Shown here in pieces: positions 32,381 through 40,286 of a DNA stretch of 64,000 nucleotides. Source of the stretch: Halobacterium hubeiense (GTDB taxonomy: Archaea; Halobacteriota; Halobacteria; Halobacteriales; Halobacteriaceae); contig NZ_LN831302.1 of NCBI RefSeq assembly GCF_001488575.1, positions 992,001 through 1,056,000 on the forward strand, given 5' to 3'. The number at the start of each line of letters is the position of its first letter. Positions within the stretch are counted from its first letter, which is position 1. The notes under the pieces are model-generated. The model was not told the origin of the DNA. It searched no databases and was given only the letters and a program-made list of their open reading frames with translations. The position numbers were made by a program, and so were the translations under genes.

Positions 32381-34423
32381 TCACTCGCTTCTCACCGACG
32401 TGTTCACGTACGCGCCGTCCGGCCCGACACCGGGGACGTACGCCGCGCCGCCCTCACAGTTCCGCAGGTCCGTGCAGAGCTCGCGGTACGGCGTCATCGT
32501 CCGGTAGCCATCCTCGGTCCGCTGGACCGGAAACCGCACGCGGTAGGCGTACCCCGCGCCGTAGCCGCCGTCCACGTGCGCGTCCAGCGTGACGCTGGCC
32601 GCCTCGCCCAGCGGTACCGACGCGTTCTCGTCGCCGGCGGACAGCCGCACGCGCCCGTCGGCGACGTGGACGTCGACGTTTGCTCTCGACGCGTTCCCCG
32701 GCGTGAGCGTGAGGTACGCCTCCTCGCCGTCGGCGGACAGCGTGACCGTCACCGTCTGCGTCCACGACGGCAGTCCCAGTTGTGCGTCCACGGTCAGGGC
32801 GTCCCCGCCCGCGACGTGGATGCGCCGGAGGTCGGGTTCGACCGGCTCGTCGCCGTACGGCGACCACGACCCCCGGTAGACGTACCGGTAGAGCGCGCGG
32901 TCGGGGTATGCGTCCGCGACGGCGAGCTGGCGCTCGTCGACCCCGTAGACGGCGCGGCCGTCGAAGCCGGGGTCGTTTCGGAGTGGCTGGAACGGGTGGT
33001 TCAGCCAGTCGCCGTACGGGTCCGGGACGAAGACGACGCTGTTCGCGGGCGGCTCGGGCTCGAAGGGCTCGTAGGCGGCCTCGTAGTGGTCCGTGATGTC
33101 GGCGTTCTCCCGTACCTGCTCGGTGCTCGCCGACGCCGCGACGCCGCCGAGGACGGCGCTCGCGACGAGCAGGACGGCGAGCGTGACCGCGACGGCGCGG
33201 TTCGCGGAGCGCCGGCTCGCGGCCGCGTCGCGCACCCGGTCGGCGGCGGCGAGCACGCCCGTCGCGGCGAACGCGCTCACGGGCACGAGCAGGTCGAAGT
33301 GGTAGTACGGGCCGAGCGTCGTAATCAGGCCGTTCGGGTCCTCGACGTCCCCGAGGACGTTGAAGTTCCCCCAGAAGTAGACGTTCCCGACGACGACGCT
33401 GACCGCGACGCCCGCGAGCACGGCCTGCCGCCACGACCAGCCGCGGCGCTGGGTGACGAGCGCGCCGACGGCCGCCAGCGGCACGCCGAGGGCGCCCAGC
33501 GGCGCCCACTCGGTGACGAACTGTTCGAGGACGCTGGCGTTCGCGCGTAGCGCCAGCCGGGGGGTGTACTGGATTTCGTGGTTCAGTATCTCGCGGTGCC
33601 CGAACCCGAGGCCGTCCAGCGGCGCGAACGCCTGATACGGGAACACGAAGGGGTCGCCCGTGACGACGGCGTTGTACGCGAGCGCGACGCTCACGCCGCA
33701 GAGGCCGAGCGCGGCGGTCGCGACGCGGCGCCGGAACAGCGGGGAGACGCGGCGCTCTCGGAGCGGCTCGCGGAGCGTCCAGACGGCGTGGACGACGAAC
33801 GGCGTCGCGAACAGGACCGCGGTGTACGGCCGCGCGAAGAACGCCAGCCCGACGGCGACGCCGGCGGCGGCCGCCCAGCGCGCGCTCCCGACGCGCTCGG
33901 CGCGGAAGTACGCGAACGCGAACGCGAGGTTCAGCATCGTCGTGGGCGCGTACGGGAGGAAGACGCCGGACTGCACGAGGAACAGCGGCGAGCACAACAG
34001 CACGACGGCCGCGAGGGCGCCCGTGCGGTGGTCGAAGGCGTCGCGGACGACGCCGTACAGCAACGCGACGTTGGCGGCGGCGACCGCGGGGAGCGCGTAC
34101 CGGAAGTCCCCGGCGAGTTCGCCGAGCGCGAACACCGCGGGCACGACTGGCGCGTACTTCGAGTAGAGGCCCCGCGACGACTCCACGAAGAACCACGGGC
34201 GGAACGAGCCCTCGACGGGCGGGCGGAGGAACAGTTGCCCCTCCAAGAGCATCGCTGCCTGCTGGAGGTAGACGGCCTCGTCGTGGTTCGTGGAGTGGTA
34301 CGGGAAGACGGTGACCGAGAGCGCGTACGCCGCGACTGCGGCGACGACCGCCAGCGCCGCGGACGCGAAGTACGGGCTGGCGCGGACGCGAGCGACGAGT
34401 CGGCGCGTGCGCGCTCGGTTCAT
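32381..34423 (-). CDS. GT39-type membrane glycosyltransferase (ArnT/PMT-like)
   Basis: 680 residues from the ATG at 34423. About 11-12 membrane helices fill residues 20-430. The first extracellular loop carries the acidic catalytic region FPYHSTNHDEAVYLQQAAMLL (His/Asp/Glu), which is the hallmark position of lipid-sugar-dependent GT-C enzymes such as ArnT. A soluble C-terminal domain of about 230 residues (beta-rich, YGDWLNHPFQPLRNDPGFDG onward) faces outside. It probably transfers a sugar from a dolichol-phosphate donor to an acceptor outside the membrane. It overlaps the 3' end of the upstream ABC ATPase gene by 4 bases, although a functional link to iron uptake is not obvious. Confidence 0.82.
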   Translation of the reverse strand: MNRARTRRLVARVRASPYFASAALAVVAAVAAYALSVTVFPYHSTNHDEAVYLQQAAMLLEGQLFLRPPVEGSFRPWFFVESSRGLYSKYAPVVPAVFALGELAGDFRYALPAVAAANVALLYGVVRDAFDHRTGALAAVVLLCSPLFLVQSGVFLPYAPTTMLNLAFAFAYFRAERVGSARWAAAAGVAVGLAFFARPYTAVLFATPFVVHAVWTLREPLRERRVSPLFRRRVATAALGLCGVSVALAYNAVVTGDPFVFPYQAFAPLDGLGFGHREILNHEIQYTPRLALRANASVLEQFVTEWAPLGALGVPLAAVGALVTQRRGWSWRQAVLAGVAVSVVVGNVYFWGNFNVLGDVEDPNGLITTLGPYYHFDLLVPVSAFAATGVLAAADRVRDAAASRRSANRAVAVTLAVLLVASAVLGGVAASASTEQVRENADITDHYEAAYEPFEPEPPANSVVFVPDPYGDWLNHPFQPLRNDPGFDGRAVYGVDERQLAVADAYPDRALYRYVYRGSWSPYGDEPVEPDLRRIHVAGGDALTVDAQLGLPSWTQTVTVTLSADGEEAYLTLTPGNASRANVDVHVADGRVRLSAGDENASVPLGEAASVTLDAHVDGGYGAGYAYRVRFPVQRTEDGYRTMTPYRELCTDLRNCEGGAAYVPGVGPDGAYVNTSVRSE

Positions 34424-35550
34424 CCCTGCTTGGGGTACCACGCCAGCGAGTGGTCGGCGACGAGGTCGACGGTGACTGGTTCGCCGACGGTCATGTCCTC
34501 GGCGTGGTTGTGCAGACAGCGCACGACGTCGCCGTTATCTAGTTCGACGTGGTAGATGAACGACGGCCCCGTGTACTGGCGGCGGACGATGGTCCCGTTG
34601 GCGTTGGCCTCGTTGTCGGGGACGGCGCGGAGGTCGTCCGGCCGCACGAGCACGTCCACCATCGCGCCCGCGTAGCCGTCCGCCAGCCCCTTCAACAGGG
34701 TGCGGTCGTAGCTCCCGATGGACGTGTCCACGGTGTCGCTGCCGACGCGCGCGGAGAGGAACCCCGCCTGCCCGAGGAACGACGCGACGAACCGCGACTC
34801 GGGGTGCTCGAACACCGCCTCGGGGTCGCCGACCTGTTCGAGGCGGCCGTCGTTCAGCACGGCGACGCGGTCCGAGATGGAGAGCGCTTCCTCCTGGTCG
34901 TGCGTGACGGAGACGGCGGTGACGCCGGCCTCCTTGAGGATGCGCCGGACCTCCTCGCGCATCTCCACGCGCAGGCGGACGTCCAGGTTCGAGAACGGCT
35001 CGTCCAGCAGGAGGATGTCGGGCTCGGGCGCGAGGCTGCGCGCGAGCGCCACCCGCTGCTGCTGGCCGCCCGAGAGCTGGTCGGGCGAGCGGTCGCCCAT
35101 CCCGGGCATGTCCACGAGGTCGAGGAGTTCGTCGACGCGCTCGTCGGCGGCGTCGCCGTCGCGGTCGGTGAGCCCGAACGCGACGTTCTCCCGCACGGAG
35201 AGGTGCGGGAACAGCGCGAAGTCCTGGAAGACGATGCCGACGCCCCGGGACTGGGCTTCCACGAACGTCGAGGGCCCCGCGACCTCCTCGTCGGCCAGCG
35301 AGATGACGCCGTCGCTGGGGCGTTCGAGGCCCGCGAGCATGCGTAGCGTCGTCGTCTTCCCGCAGCCCGACGGCCCCAGCAGCGTGAGGAGTTCGCCGTC
35401 GCGGACAGACAACGAGAGGTCCGTGACTGCGGTTTCGGAGCCGTACTCCTTGGTCACGCCGTCGAGTTCGAGGACCGCGTCGGCGGCGTCGGTCGGTCCG
35501 TCTCTGTCGGGTTCGACCGCCGCGTCCGTCGTGAGTTCGCTGTCAGCCAT
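34420..35550 (-). CDS. iron(III) ABC transporter, ATP-binding subunit (FbpC/PotA-like)
   Basis: 376 residues from the ATG at 35550 (MADSELTTDAAVEPDRDGP). Walker A is LLGPSGCGKTTT, the Q-loop lies in GIVFQDFALFPHLSVRENVAF, the signature is LSGGQQQRVALARSLA, Walker B is ILLLDEPFSNLD, and the switch is VTHDQEEALSISDRVAV. The C-terminal TOBE region (about 285-370) is present. This is the CUT1/POTA-like group, and its partners (permease and binding protein) identify it as the ATPase of a ferric-ion importer. It overlaps the permease gene by 8 bases and the GT39 gene by 4 bases. Confidence 0.88.
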   Translation of the reverse strand: MADSELTTDAAVEPDRDGPTDAADAVLELDGVTKEYGSETAVTDLSLSVRDGELLTLLGPSGCGKTTTLRMLAGLERPSDGVISLADEEVAGPSTFVEAQSRGVGIVFQDFALFPHLSVRENVAFGLTDRDGDAADERVDELLDLVDMPGMGDRSPDQLSGGQQQRVALARSLAPEPDILLLDEPFSNLDVRLRVEMREEVRRILKEAGVTAVSVTHDQEEALSISDRVAVLNDGRLEQVGDPEAVFEHPESRFVASFLGQAGFLSARVGSDTVDTSIGSYDRTLLKGLADGYAGAMVDVLVRPDDLRAVPDNEANANGTIVRRQYTGPSFIYHVELDNGDVVRCLHNHAEDMTVGEPVTVDLVADHSLAWYPKQG

Positions 35551-37150
35551 TGTATCGTTCCTGAGCGAGGATGACGACCATCGAGAGCGCGGACACGCCC
35601 ACGAGCACGAGCGCGGGAATCGCGGCCGCGCCGTACGAGCCGGCCCCTCTGACGAGCCAGATGTACGAGACGAGGGTTTCAAAGCCTATCGGACTCAGCA
35701 TCAGCGTCGCCGGCAGCTCTTTCATCGTCGTGAGGAAGACCAGCGCCGCGCCGGCGGCGACGCCGGGCGCGATGAGCGGCAGCGTCACGTTCCGGAACGC
35801 GCCCGTCGGCGACCGGCCGAGCGTGCGCGCGGCCTCCGTGAGCTTCGGGTCCACCTGGAGGACCGACGACCGCACGGTGCCGACCGCCTGCGGGAGGAAG
35901 CGCACGACGTACGCGAACACGAGCAGCGGCACGGTCTTGTACAGCGACTGGGCGAACTCCGTGGAGAGGTACAGCAGCGCGAGCGCGACGACGACGCCGG
36001 GAATCGCGTAGCCGACGTACGTCAGGCGGTCGGTGAGCGTGGAGAACAGCGACGTCGAGCGCGCGGCGTACCCGGCGACGGGCAGCGCCAGCAGGGACGC
36101 GGCGAGCGCGGCGGCGGCCGCGACCCTCAGGGAGTTCCACGCGACCACGGGTTCGAACTCGAAGACCGCTTGGCCGGCCTGCTCGAACCACCACGCGAGC
36201 ACGCCAAGCGGCACGCCCAGTGCGAGGGTGGCGACGCTCGCGCAGAACGCCAGCGCCGGCCACTTCCACGCGCCGAGCGTGATTTGGCCGGGCTGGCGGG
36301 AGCCCCGGGAGACGTAGGAGGCGTCGCCCTCGCCGATGCGGGCTTCGAGCGCGAGGACGACCGCGACCACCGCCAGCAGCTGCATCGAGAGCAACGCGGG
36401 GTAGCCCTCGGGGACGCCGAGGCTGCGCTGGGCGACGTAAATCTGCTGGGTGAACACCTCGTAGCGCATGATGGAGGGCGTCCCGAAGTCCGAGAGCGCG
36501 TACAGCGCTGCCAGCAGCGCGCCCGCCGTCACCCCGGGCAGAATCTGGGGGACGGTGACGCGCTTGAACGCCTCCCAGCGGGAGTGGTTGAGCGTGCGCG
36601 CGGCTTCGACGAGCGTGCCGTCGAACGAGAGGAGGGCGGCCCGCGTCGTGAGGAAGACGTACGGGTACGTGAACAGAATCAACACGAGCGCGGTGCCGTG
36701 GAGGCCGTAGATGGCGGGGATGCGTTCGACGCCCAGCGGCGCGAGCGCGTCCGCGAGGTCGCCCTGCGGGCCGAACGCGGAGACGAACGTGAACGCGCCG
36801 ATGTAGCTGGGGACGACAAGCGGGAGCGCGGCGACGACCGTCCAGAACCGCCGCCCGGGGAGGTCCGTCTGGACGGTGAGCACGGCCAGCGGCACGCCGA
36901 CGAGCACGCATCCCAGCGTCACCCAGAACACGAGCACGAGGCTGTTGACGAGCACGTCGAGGCTGCCGGTCTCCGTGAGGAGGCCGACGAGGTGGCCGAA
37001 CCCGTAGTTCGACGCGCGCACGAGCAGGCCGAGCAGCGGCAGGGAGACGAACGCCGCGACGGCGCCCGCCAGCACGGCGAGCGAGAGCCCCGGCTCGTCG
37101 TCGCCGCCGACGGCGGTTCGGAGGCGTGCGAGGCGCTCGCGGGCTGCCAT
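35543..37150 (-). CDS. iron(III) ABC transporter, fused permease (FbpB-like)
   Basis: 535 residues with about 12 membrane helices, i.e. two permease halves in one chain, as in FbpB/ThiP. Each half has the EAA coupling motif: LVEAARTLNHSRWEAFKRVTVPQILPGVTAG (about residue 195) and LTEAARTLGRSPTGAFRNVTLPLIAPGVAAG (about residue 440). It forms the membrane channel for the substrate delivered by the binding protein at 37151-38305, with the ATPase at 34420-35550 supplying energy. Its start abuts the binding-protein stop directly (37150/37151), so the three genes are one operon. Confidence 0.9.
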   Translation of the reverse strand: MAARERLARLRTAVGGDDEPGLSLAVLAGAVAAFVSLPLLGLLVRASNYGFGHLVGLLTETGSLDVLVNSLVLVFWVTLGCVLVGVPLAVLTVQTDLPGRRFWTVVAALPLVVPSYIGAFTFVSAFGPQGDLADALAPLGVERIPAIYGLHGTALVLILFTYPYVFLTTRAALLSFDGTLVEAARTLNHSRWEAFKRVTVPQILPGVTAGALLAALYALSDFGTPSIMRYEVFTQQIYVAQRSLGVPEGYPALLSMQLLAVVAVVLALEARIGEGDASYVSRGSRQPGQITLGAWKWPALAFCASVATLALGVPLGVLAWWFEQAGQAVFEFEPVVAWNSLRVAAAAALAASLLALPVAGYAARSTSLFSTLTDRLTYVGYAIPGVVVALALLYLSTEFAQSLYKTVPLLVFAYVVRFLPQAVGTVRSSVLQVDPKLTEAARTLGRSPTGAFRNVTLPLIAPGVAAGAALVFLTTMKELPATLMLSPIGFETLVSYIWLVRGAGSYGAAAIPALVLVGVSALSMVVILAQERYNG

Positions 37151-38305
37151 CTACGAGAGGATGCCGACGTCTTCGAGGAGTTCGATGGTGGGCTGGACGT
37201 CCGACAGCGACTGGAGGTCGATGTCCGGCGGCGACAGCTCGTCGATGGTCGGAAGCGGGCCGACCGGCTCGACGCCTTCTATCATCGGGAACGCGAACCC
37301 GCGGGTGGCGAGGAACTCCTGTGCTTCCGCGGAGAGCAGGTGGCGGACGAACAGCTCCGCGAGATCGGGGTCGCCGGCGCCGTCGAGGACGCTGGCGCCC
37401 GCGGTGTTGACGAGCGCGCCGGCGTCGTTCTCGGTGAACGCGAGGTCGAGGGGGGCGTCGGGGTTGCTCGCGAACACGAGGATGGGGTAGTAGTGGTTCG
37501 TGAGGCCGAGGCCGACCTCCCCGTTCGTGATGCCCTGCGAGACGGTGGCGTACTCGCTGTCGTAGCGCGCGGGGCTCTGGTCGAGCATGTTGTTCAGCCA
37601 CTCGCGCGTGCCGTCGTCGCCGCGGAGCTGGCGCATCGCGGTGACGAACCCGTGGAACGCGCCGTACGTGGGCGCCCAGCCGAGCGAGCCGGTGAACTGG
37701 TCGTCGGTCGCAATCCCGTCAACGCTGGTGGGAATCTCGGAGGCGCTGAACTGGTTGGTGTTGTAGGGAACCGCGCGCGAGCGGCCGGCGACGCCCGCCC
37801 ACTGGTCGGTGACGAAGCGGTCGTCGGCGACCATCGAGGTGGCGTCGCTGGAGAGGTCGCGGGTGGCGTCGTTGTCCGCGACGTACGCCAGCGAGCCGGC
37901 GTCGACCGACCAGAAGACGTCCGCCTGCGTAGTGCCGCTCTCGTGCTCGTCGACGATGACGTTCGCGAGCTGGGAGGACGGCTGGGTCTGCGCGGACGCC
38001 TCGAAGTCGTCGTAGTACTGGTTGAGGAGGTCGATGAGCGTGGTGTAGCGGCCGCCCTCGCCGCCGCCGAGGTAGATGGAGAGTTCGCCCTCGAGGTCGG
38101 GGAGGTCTTCGATGGACGTGCCGCCGGGCGCGGGCCGGTCGGAGACGATTTCGCCGGAGCCGCGGAAGTCCGCGAGCGTCGGTCGGTCGTCGCTGCTGCT
38201 CCCGTCTCCGCCGAGGATGCTCGTACAGCCGGCGAGTGCGGTCGTGGAGGCTGCGCCTGCCGCCGCGAGGAACCGGCGGCGCGTCTTGTCGCGTGACTCT
38301 CTCAT
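37151..38305 (-). CDS. iron(III) ABC transporter, substrate-binding lipoprotein
   Basis: 384 residues. The N-terminus KTRRRFLAAAGAASTTALAGC has a twin-arginine motif and lipobox Cys at about residue 27, so the protein is Tat-exported and membrane-anchored. The mature part is a type 2 periplasmic-binding fold of the FutA/FbpA group (GELSIYLGGGEGGRYTTLIDLLNQYYDDFEA, ADVFWSVDAGSLAYVADN, RAVPYNTNQF, LGLTNHYYPILVFASN). Tyrosines in the last segment and in GRYTTL could bind Fe(III). An iron box sits between the TATA element and the start codon, so it should be repressed by a DtxR/Idr regulator when iron is plentiful. Confidence 0.9.
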   Translation of the reverse strand: MRESRDKTRRRFLAAAGAASTTALAGCTSILGGDGSSSDDRPTLADFRGSGEIVSDRPAPGGTSIEDLPDLEGELSIYLGGGEGGRYTTLIDLLNQYYDDFEASAQTQPSSQLANVIVDEHESGTTQADVFWSVDAGSLAYVADNDATRDLSSDATSMVADDRFVTDQWAGVAGRSRAVPYNTNQFSASEIPTSVDGIATDDQFTGSLGWAPTYGAFHGFVTAMRQLRGDDGTREWLNNMLDQSPARYDSEYATVSQGITNGEVGLGLTNHYYPILVFASNPDAPLDLAFTENDAGALVNTAGASVLDGAGDPDLAELFVRHLLSAEAQEFLATRGFAFPMIEGVEPVGPLPTIDELSPPDIDLQSLSDVQPTIELLEDVGILS

Positions 38306-38312
38306 GTCTCGA

Positions 38313-38328
38313 ATTAGGTTGGCCTAAA
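38313..38328. promoter_or_regulatory. DtxR/Idr-type iron box of the iron ABC operon
   Basis: ATTAGG-TTGG-CCTAAA; the TTAGG/CCTAA arms are perfectly inverted. It ends 8 bases upstream of the binding-protein start codon and just downstream of the TATA box at 38333-38338, so a bound repressor would block transcription start. Confidence 0.7.
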
Positions 38329-38332
38329 ACTC

Positions 38333-38338
38333 TTATAA
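38333..38338 (-). promoter_or_regulatory. TATA box of the iron ABC operon
   Basis: TTATAA on the minus strand, about 30 bases upstream of the start codon at 38305, predicts a short or absent leader. The iron box lies between it and the expected transcription start. Confidence 0.55.
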
Positions 38339-38365
38339 TTACCGATTCCGTTACCCGAGTCGCGG

Positions 38366-39514
38366 TCAGTCGTCGGCGACCGCGACCGCGCGCTGCTCGG
38401 CCAGCTCGGCACAGCAGTCCACCCAGTCGAGCAGGTACTCCCCGCACTCCGCGAGGAACGCGCCGTTGTTGTACTCCTCGTAGTCGCTCTCTACGAGGCG
38501 CTCGCCGACTGCACGGGCGACTGCCTCGTAGGAGTCCTCGTCGGGTTCGACGGCCGCGACCTCCTTCCAGAAGTGCTCGTTGAGTTCGAGGCCCGCGACC
38601 TCGTTGGCGAGGTCGTCGAACGTCGAGCGCGGCGCCTTGTTGTGCTCGCACAGCGGCGCGCCGTTGTAGATTTCGCCACCCACCACGTCGGCCGCGCGCT
38701 TCAGGAGGACGCCGCTCCAGATGTCGTCGAAGCGCCCGACCTCCCACGCGTTGTCGTCCATCGGGAACTGGTAGAACGCGGGCACGACCTCGCGGCGGAA
38801 CGCGAGGTTCATCGAGCAGACGGTGAGGTAGTTGTCCTCGGCCGCCACGAAGTCGCGGTCGAAGTCCTCGAAGTCCGTGCGCGTCTGGGCCTGCCCCTGC
38901 AGGTCGCCGTCCATCAGGATGCGCACCGCGTCGAGGTCCGGGACGTTCGTCCACAGGCCCTGCGAGGCGACCACGTGGTCGGTCTCGGTGGTGTCCGTCT
39001 CGATTTCTTCGTCCATCGTGGAGTAGGGGTACCCGCGCGGGTAGAGGTCCGAGTCGGACTGGTAGAGGACGTTCACCCACTGCTCGTTCGACGAGACCTC
39101 CTCGACTTCCCCCTCGTGGGCGAGGTTGTCGAGGTGCGTGCCGAAGAAGTCCCACTCGTCGTGGGGGAGCGTGTCGTCGTCGATGAACACGCCGTACTCG
39201 AAGTCGTTCGCCCACAGGTACAGCAGGCCGAACGACGTCTGGGCGTGGCTGGCGGCCGGAATCAGGTGGCTGTACTGGTCGAGGCCCTGCTCGTCGAACC
39301 ACGCGTCGCGGTCGTCGCCGTCGAAGACGGCGCCGGCGACGCCCTCCTCGTCGAGCATCTCGCGCATCCCGTCGGTGTCACAGAAGTCCTCGGTAACGAG
39401 GACGACGAACAGGCGGTCCAGGTCGAAGCCGTGGTCGCGAGCGTTCTGGAAGTACGCGCGCATGCACTCGTACTCTCGAATCGTGGGCACGACCACGCAG
39501 ACGTCTCGGGTCAT
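38366..39514 (-). CDS. RGP-like (GT75-type) glycosyltransferase, iron-box controlled
   Basis: 382 residues from the ATG at 39514. The N-terminal half resembles the reversibly glycosylated polypeptide/UDP-arabinopyranose mutase group, annotated in haloarchaea as alpha-1,4-glucan-protein synthase: CVVVPTIREYECMRAYFQNARDH, then FEYGVFIDDDTLPHDEWDFF with a DDD triad for metal and nucleotide binding, and QGLWTNVPDLDAVRI. The C-terminal part has RRADVVGGEIYNGAPLCEHNKAPR-like acceptor residues and two adjacent Cys (WVDCCAEL). Its real reaction in archaea is not known. Two iron boxes lie directly upstream and the iron ABC operon lies downstream on the same strand, so it should be induced by low iron. 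Confidence 0.75.
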   Translation of the reverse strand: MTRDVCVVVPTIREYECMRAYFQNARDHGFDLDRLFVVLVTEDFCDTDGMREMLDEEGVAGAVFDGDDRDAWFDEQGLDQYSHLIPAASHAQTSFGLLYLWANDFEYGVFIDDDTLPHDEWDFFGTHLDNLAHEGEVEEVSSNEQWVNVLYQSDSDLYPRGYPYSTMDEEIETDTTETDHVVASQGLWTNVPDLDAVRILMDGDLQGQAQTRTDFEDFDRDFVAAEDNYLTVCSMNLAFRREVVPAFYQFPMDDNAWEVGRFDDIWSGVLLKRAADVVGGEIYNGAPLCEHNKAPRSTFDDLANEVAGLELNEHFWKEVAAVEPDEDSYEAVARAVGERLVESDYEEYNNGAFLAECGEYLLDWVDCCAELAEQRAVAVADD

Positions 39515-39530
39515 CCGTTGGCCGGTCTTA

Positions 39531-39546
39531 TTTAGGCCGTCCTAAA
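39531..39546. promoter_or_regulatory. iron box 1 upstream of the RGP-like gene
   Basis: TTTAGG-CCGT-CCTAAA is a perfect DtxR/Idr-type palindrome, 16 bases upstream of the start codon at 39514. An identical core is repeated 29 bases further upstream. Confidence 0.7.
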
Positions 39547-39559
39547 ATGTGTGTCGATG

Positions 39560-39575
39560 TTTAGGCCGTCCTAAT
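39560..39575. promoter_or_regulatory. iron box 2 upstream of the RGP-like gene
   Basis: TTTAGG-CCGT-CCTAAT, the second copy with the same CCGT spacer as box 1. The centres of the two boxes are 29 bases apart (nearly three helical turns), so bound dimers would sit on the same face. It lies just past the stop codon of the membrane protein gene upstream. Confidence 0.65.
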
Positions 39576-39578
39576 CCG

Positions 39579-40286
39579 TCAGGTGAGCCCGGCGACCGAC
39601 TGCTGGAGGCGCACCGTCGGCGGCACGAGCAGGCCGCCCAACAGCACGAGGAACACGTAGAAGACGCCGTCGGCGACCGCGGCCGGCGCCACCAGCGCCA
39701 GCGCGTCGGCGAGCGCGACGCCGGTCGCGCACACCAACACCAGCAGGAGATGGCGGCGCAGCGTGTCGAGCACCGTGCCGTGGGCCAGCGTCTCCAGTCG
39801 CTCGCTGAACGCCACGCCGTACGCCGCGAACCCCACCGCGCCCACGGCCTTCACGCCCGCCGCGACCGCCGGCTGGTCGATGAGCATCACGACCAGCCAC
39901 TCGGCGGCGATGACGGCGACGAACCCGAACTCCAGCCGGCGCACCCGGTCGAGCGAGACGGCGCGCTCGTCGGGCGACGGCGCGAGCGCGCTGTTGAAGT
40001 ACACTTCCCGGAGCGCGAACGTCAGGAACGCGATGGCGACCAAAAGCGAGACGTCCGCGAACGCGCGCACCACGCTGGCGTTCCGGACGGTCAACACGAG
40101 CCCGAGCGCGCCGAACGCCGCGAACGCCAGCCCGAGATAGGTGAGGTAGCCCCAGAAGTCGTCGTACCCCTCCAGCCGGTCGAACGCGTAGTTCTGCACC
40201 GCGTAGTACGTGAACGCCAGTCCGGCGACGACGACGATGCCGTAGCCCGCGAACGCGACCGCCGACAGCGTCTCCGCGGCGGTCAT
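39579..40286 (-). CDS. seven-helix membrane protein of unknown function
   Basis: 235 residues from the ATG at 40286 (MTAAETLSAVAFAGYGIVVV), overlapping the upstream kinase-like gene by 4 bases. About seven membrane helices are visible, with an outside-in start, a cytoplasmic charged loop (ALAPSPDERAVSLDRVRRLEF) and terminal LLVPPTVRLQQSVAGL. The layout is similar to haloarchaeal histidine-kinase-like sensor membranes, but there is no kinase. Coupling to the HEAT-pseudokinase suggests they work together in signalling. No family name can be given with confidence. Confidence 0.72.
   Translation of the reverse strand: MTAAETLSAVAFAGYGIVVVAGLAFTYYAVQNYAFDRLEGYDDFWGYLTYLGLAFAAFGALGLVLTVRNASVVRAFADVSLLVAIAFLTFALREVYFNSALAPSPDERAVSLDRVRRLEFGFVAVIAAEWLVVMLIDQPAVAAGVKAVGAVGFAAYGVAFSERLETLAHGTVLDTLRRHLLLVLVCATGVALADALALVAPAAVADGVFYVFLVLLGGLLVPPTVRLQQSVAGLT

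Noticed and set aside
34718-38296. 1192-codon plus-strand open frame
   Set aside because: Spans three antisense iron transport genes; begins as Ser/Arg-rich and continues as His/Glu-rich shadow.
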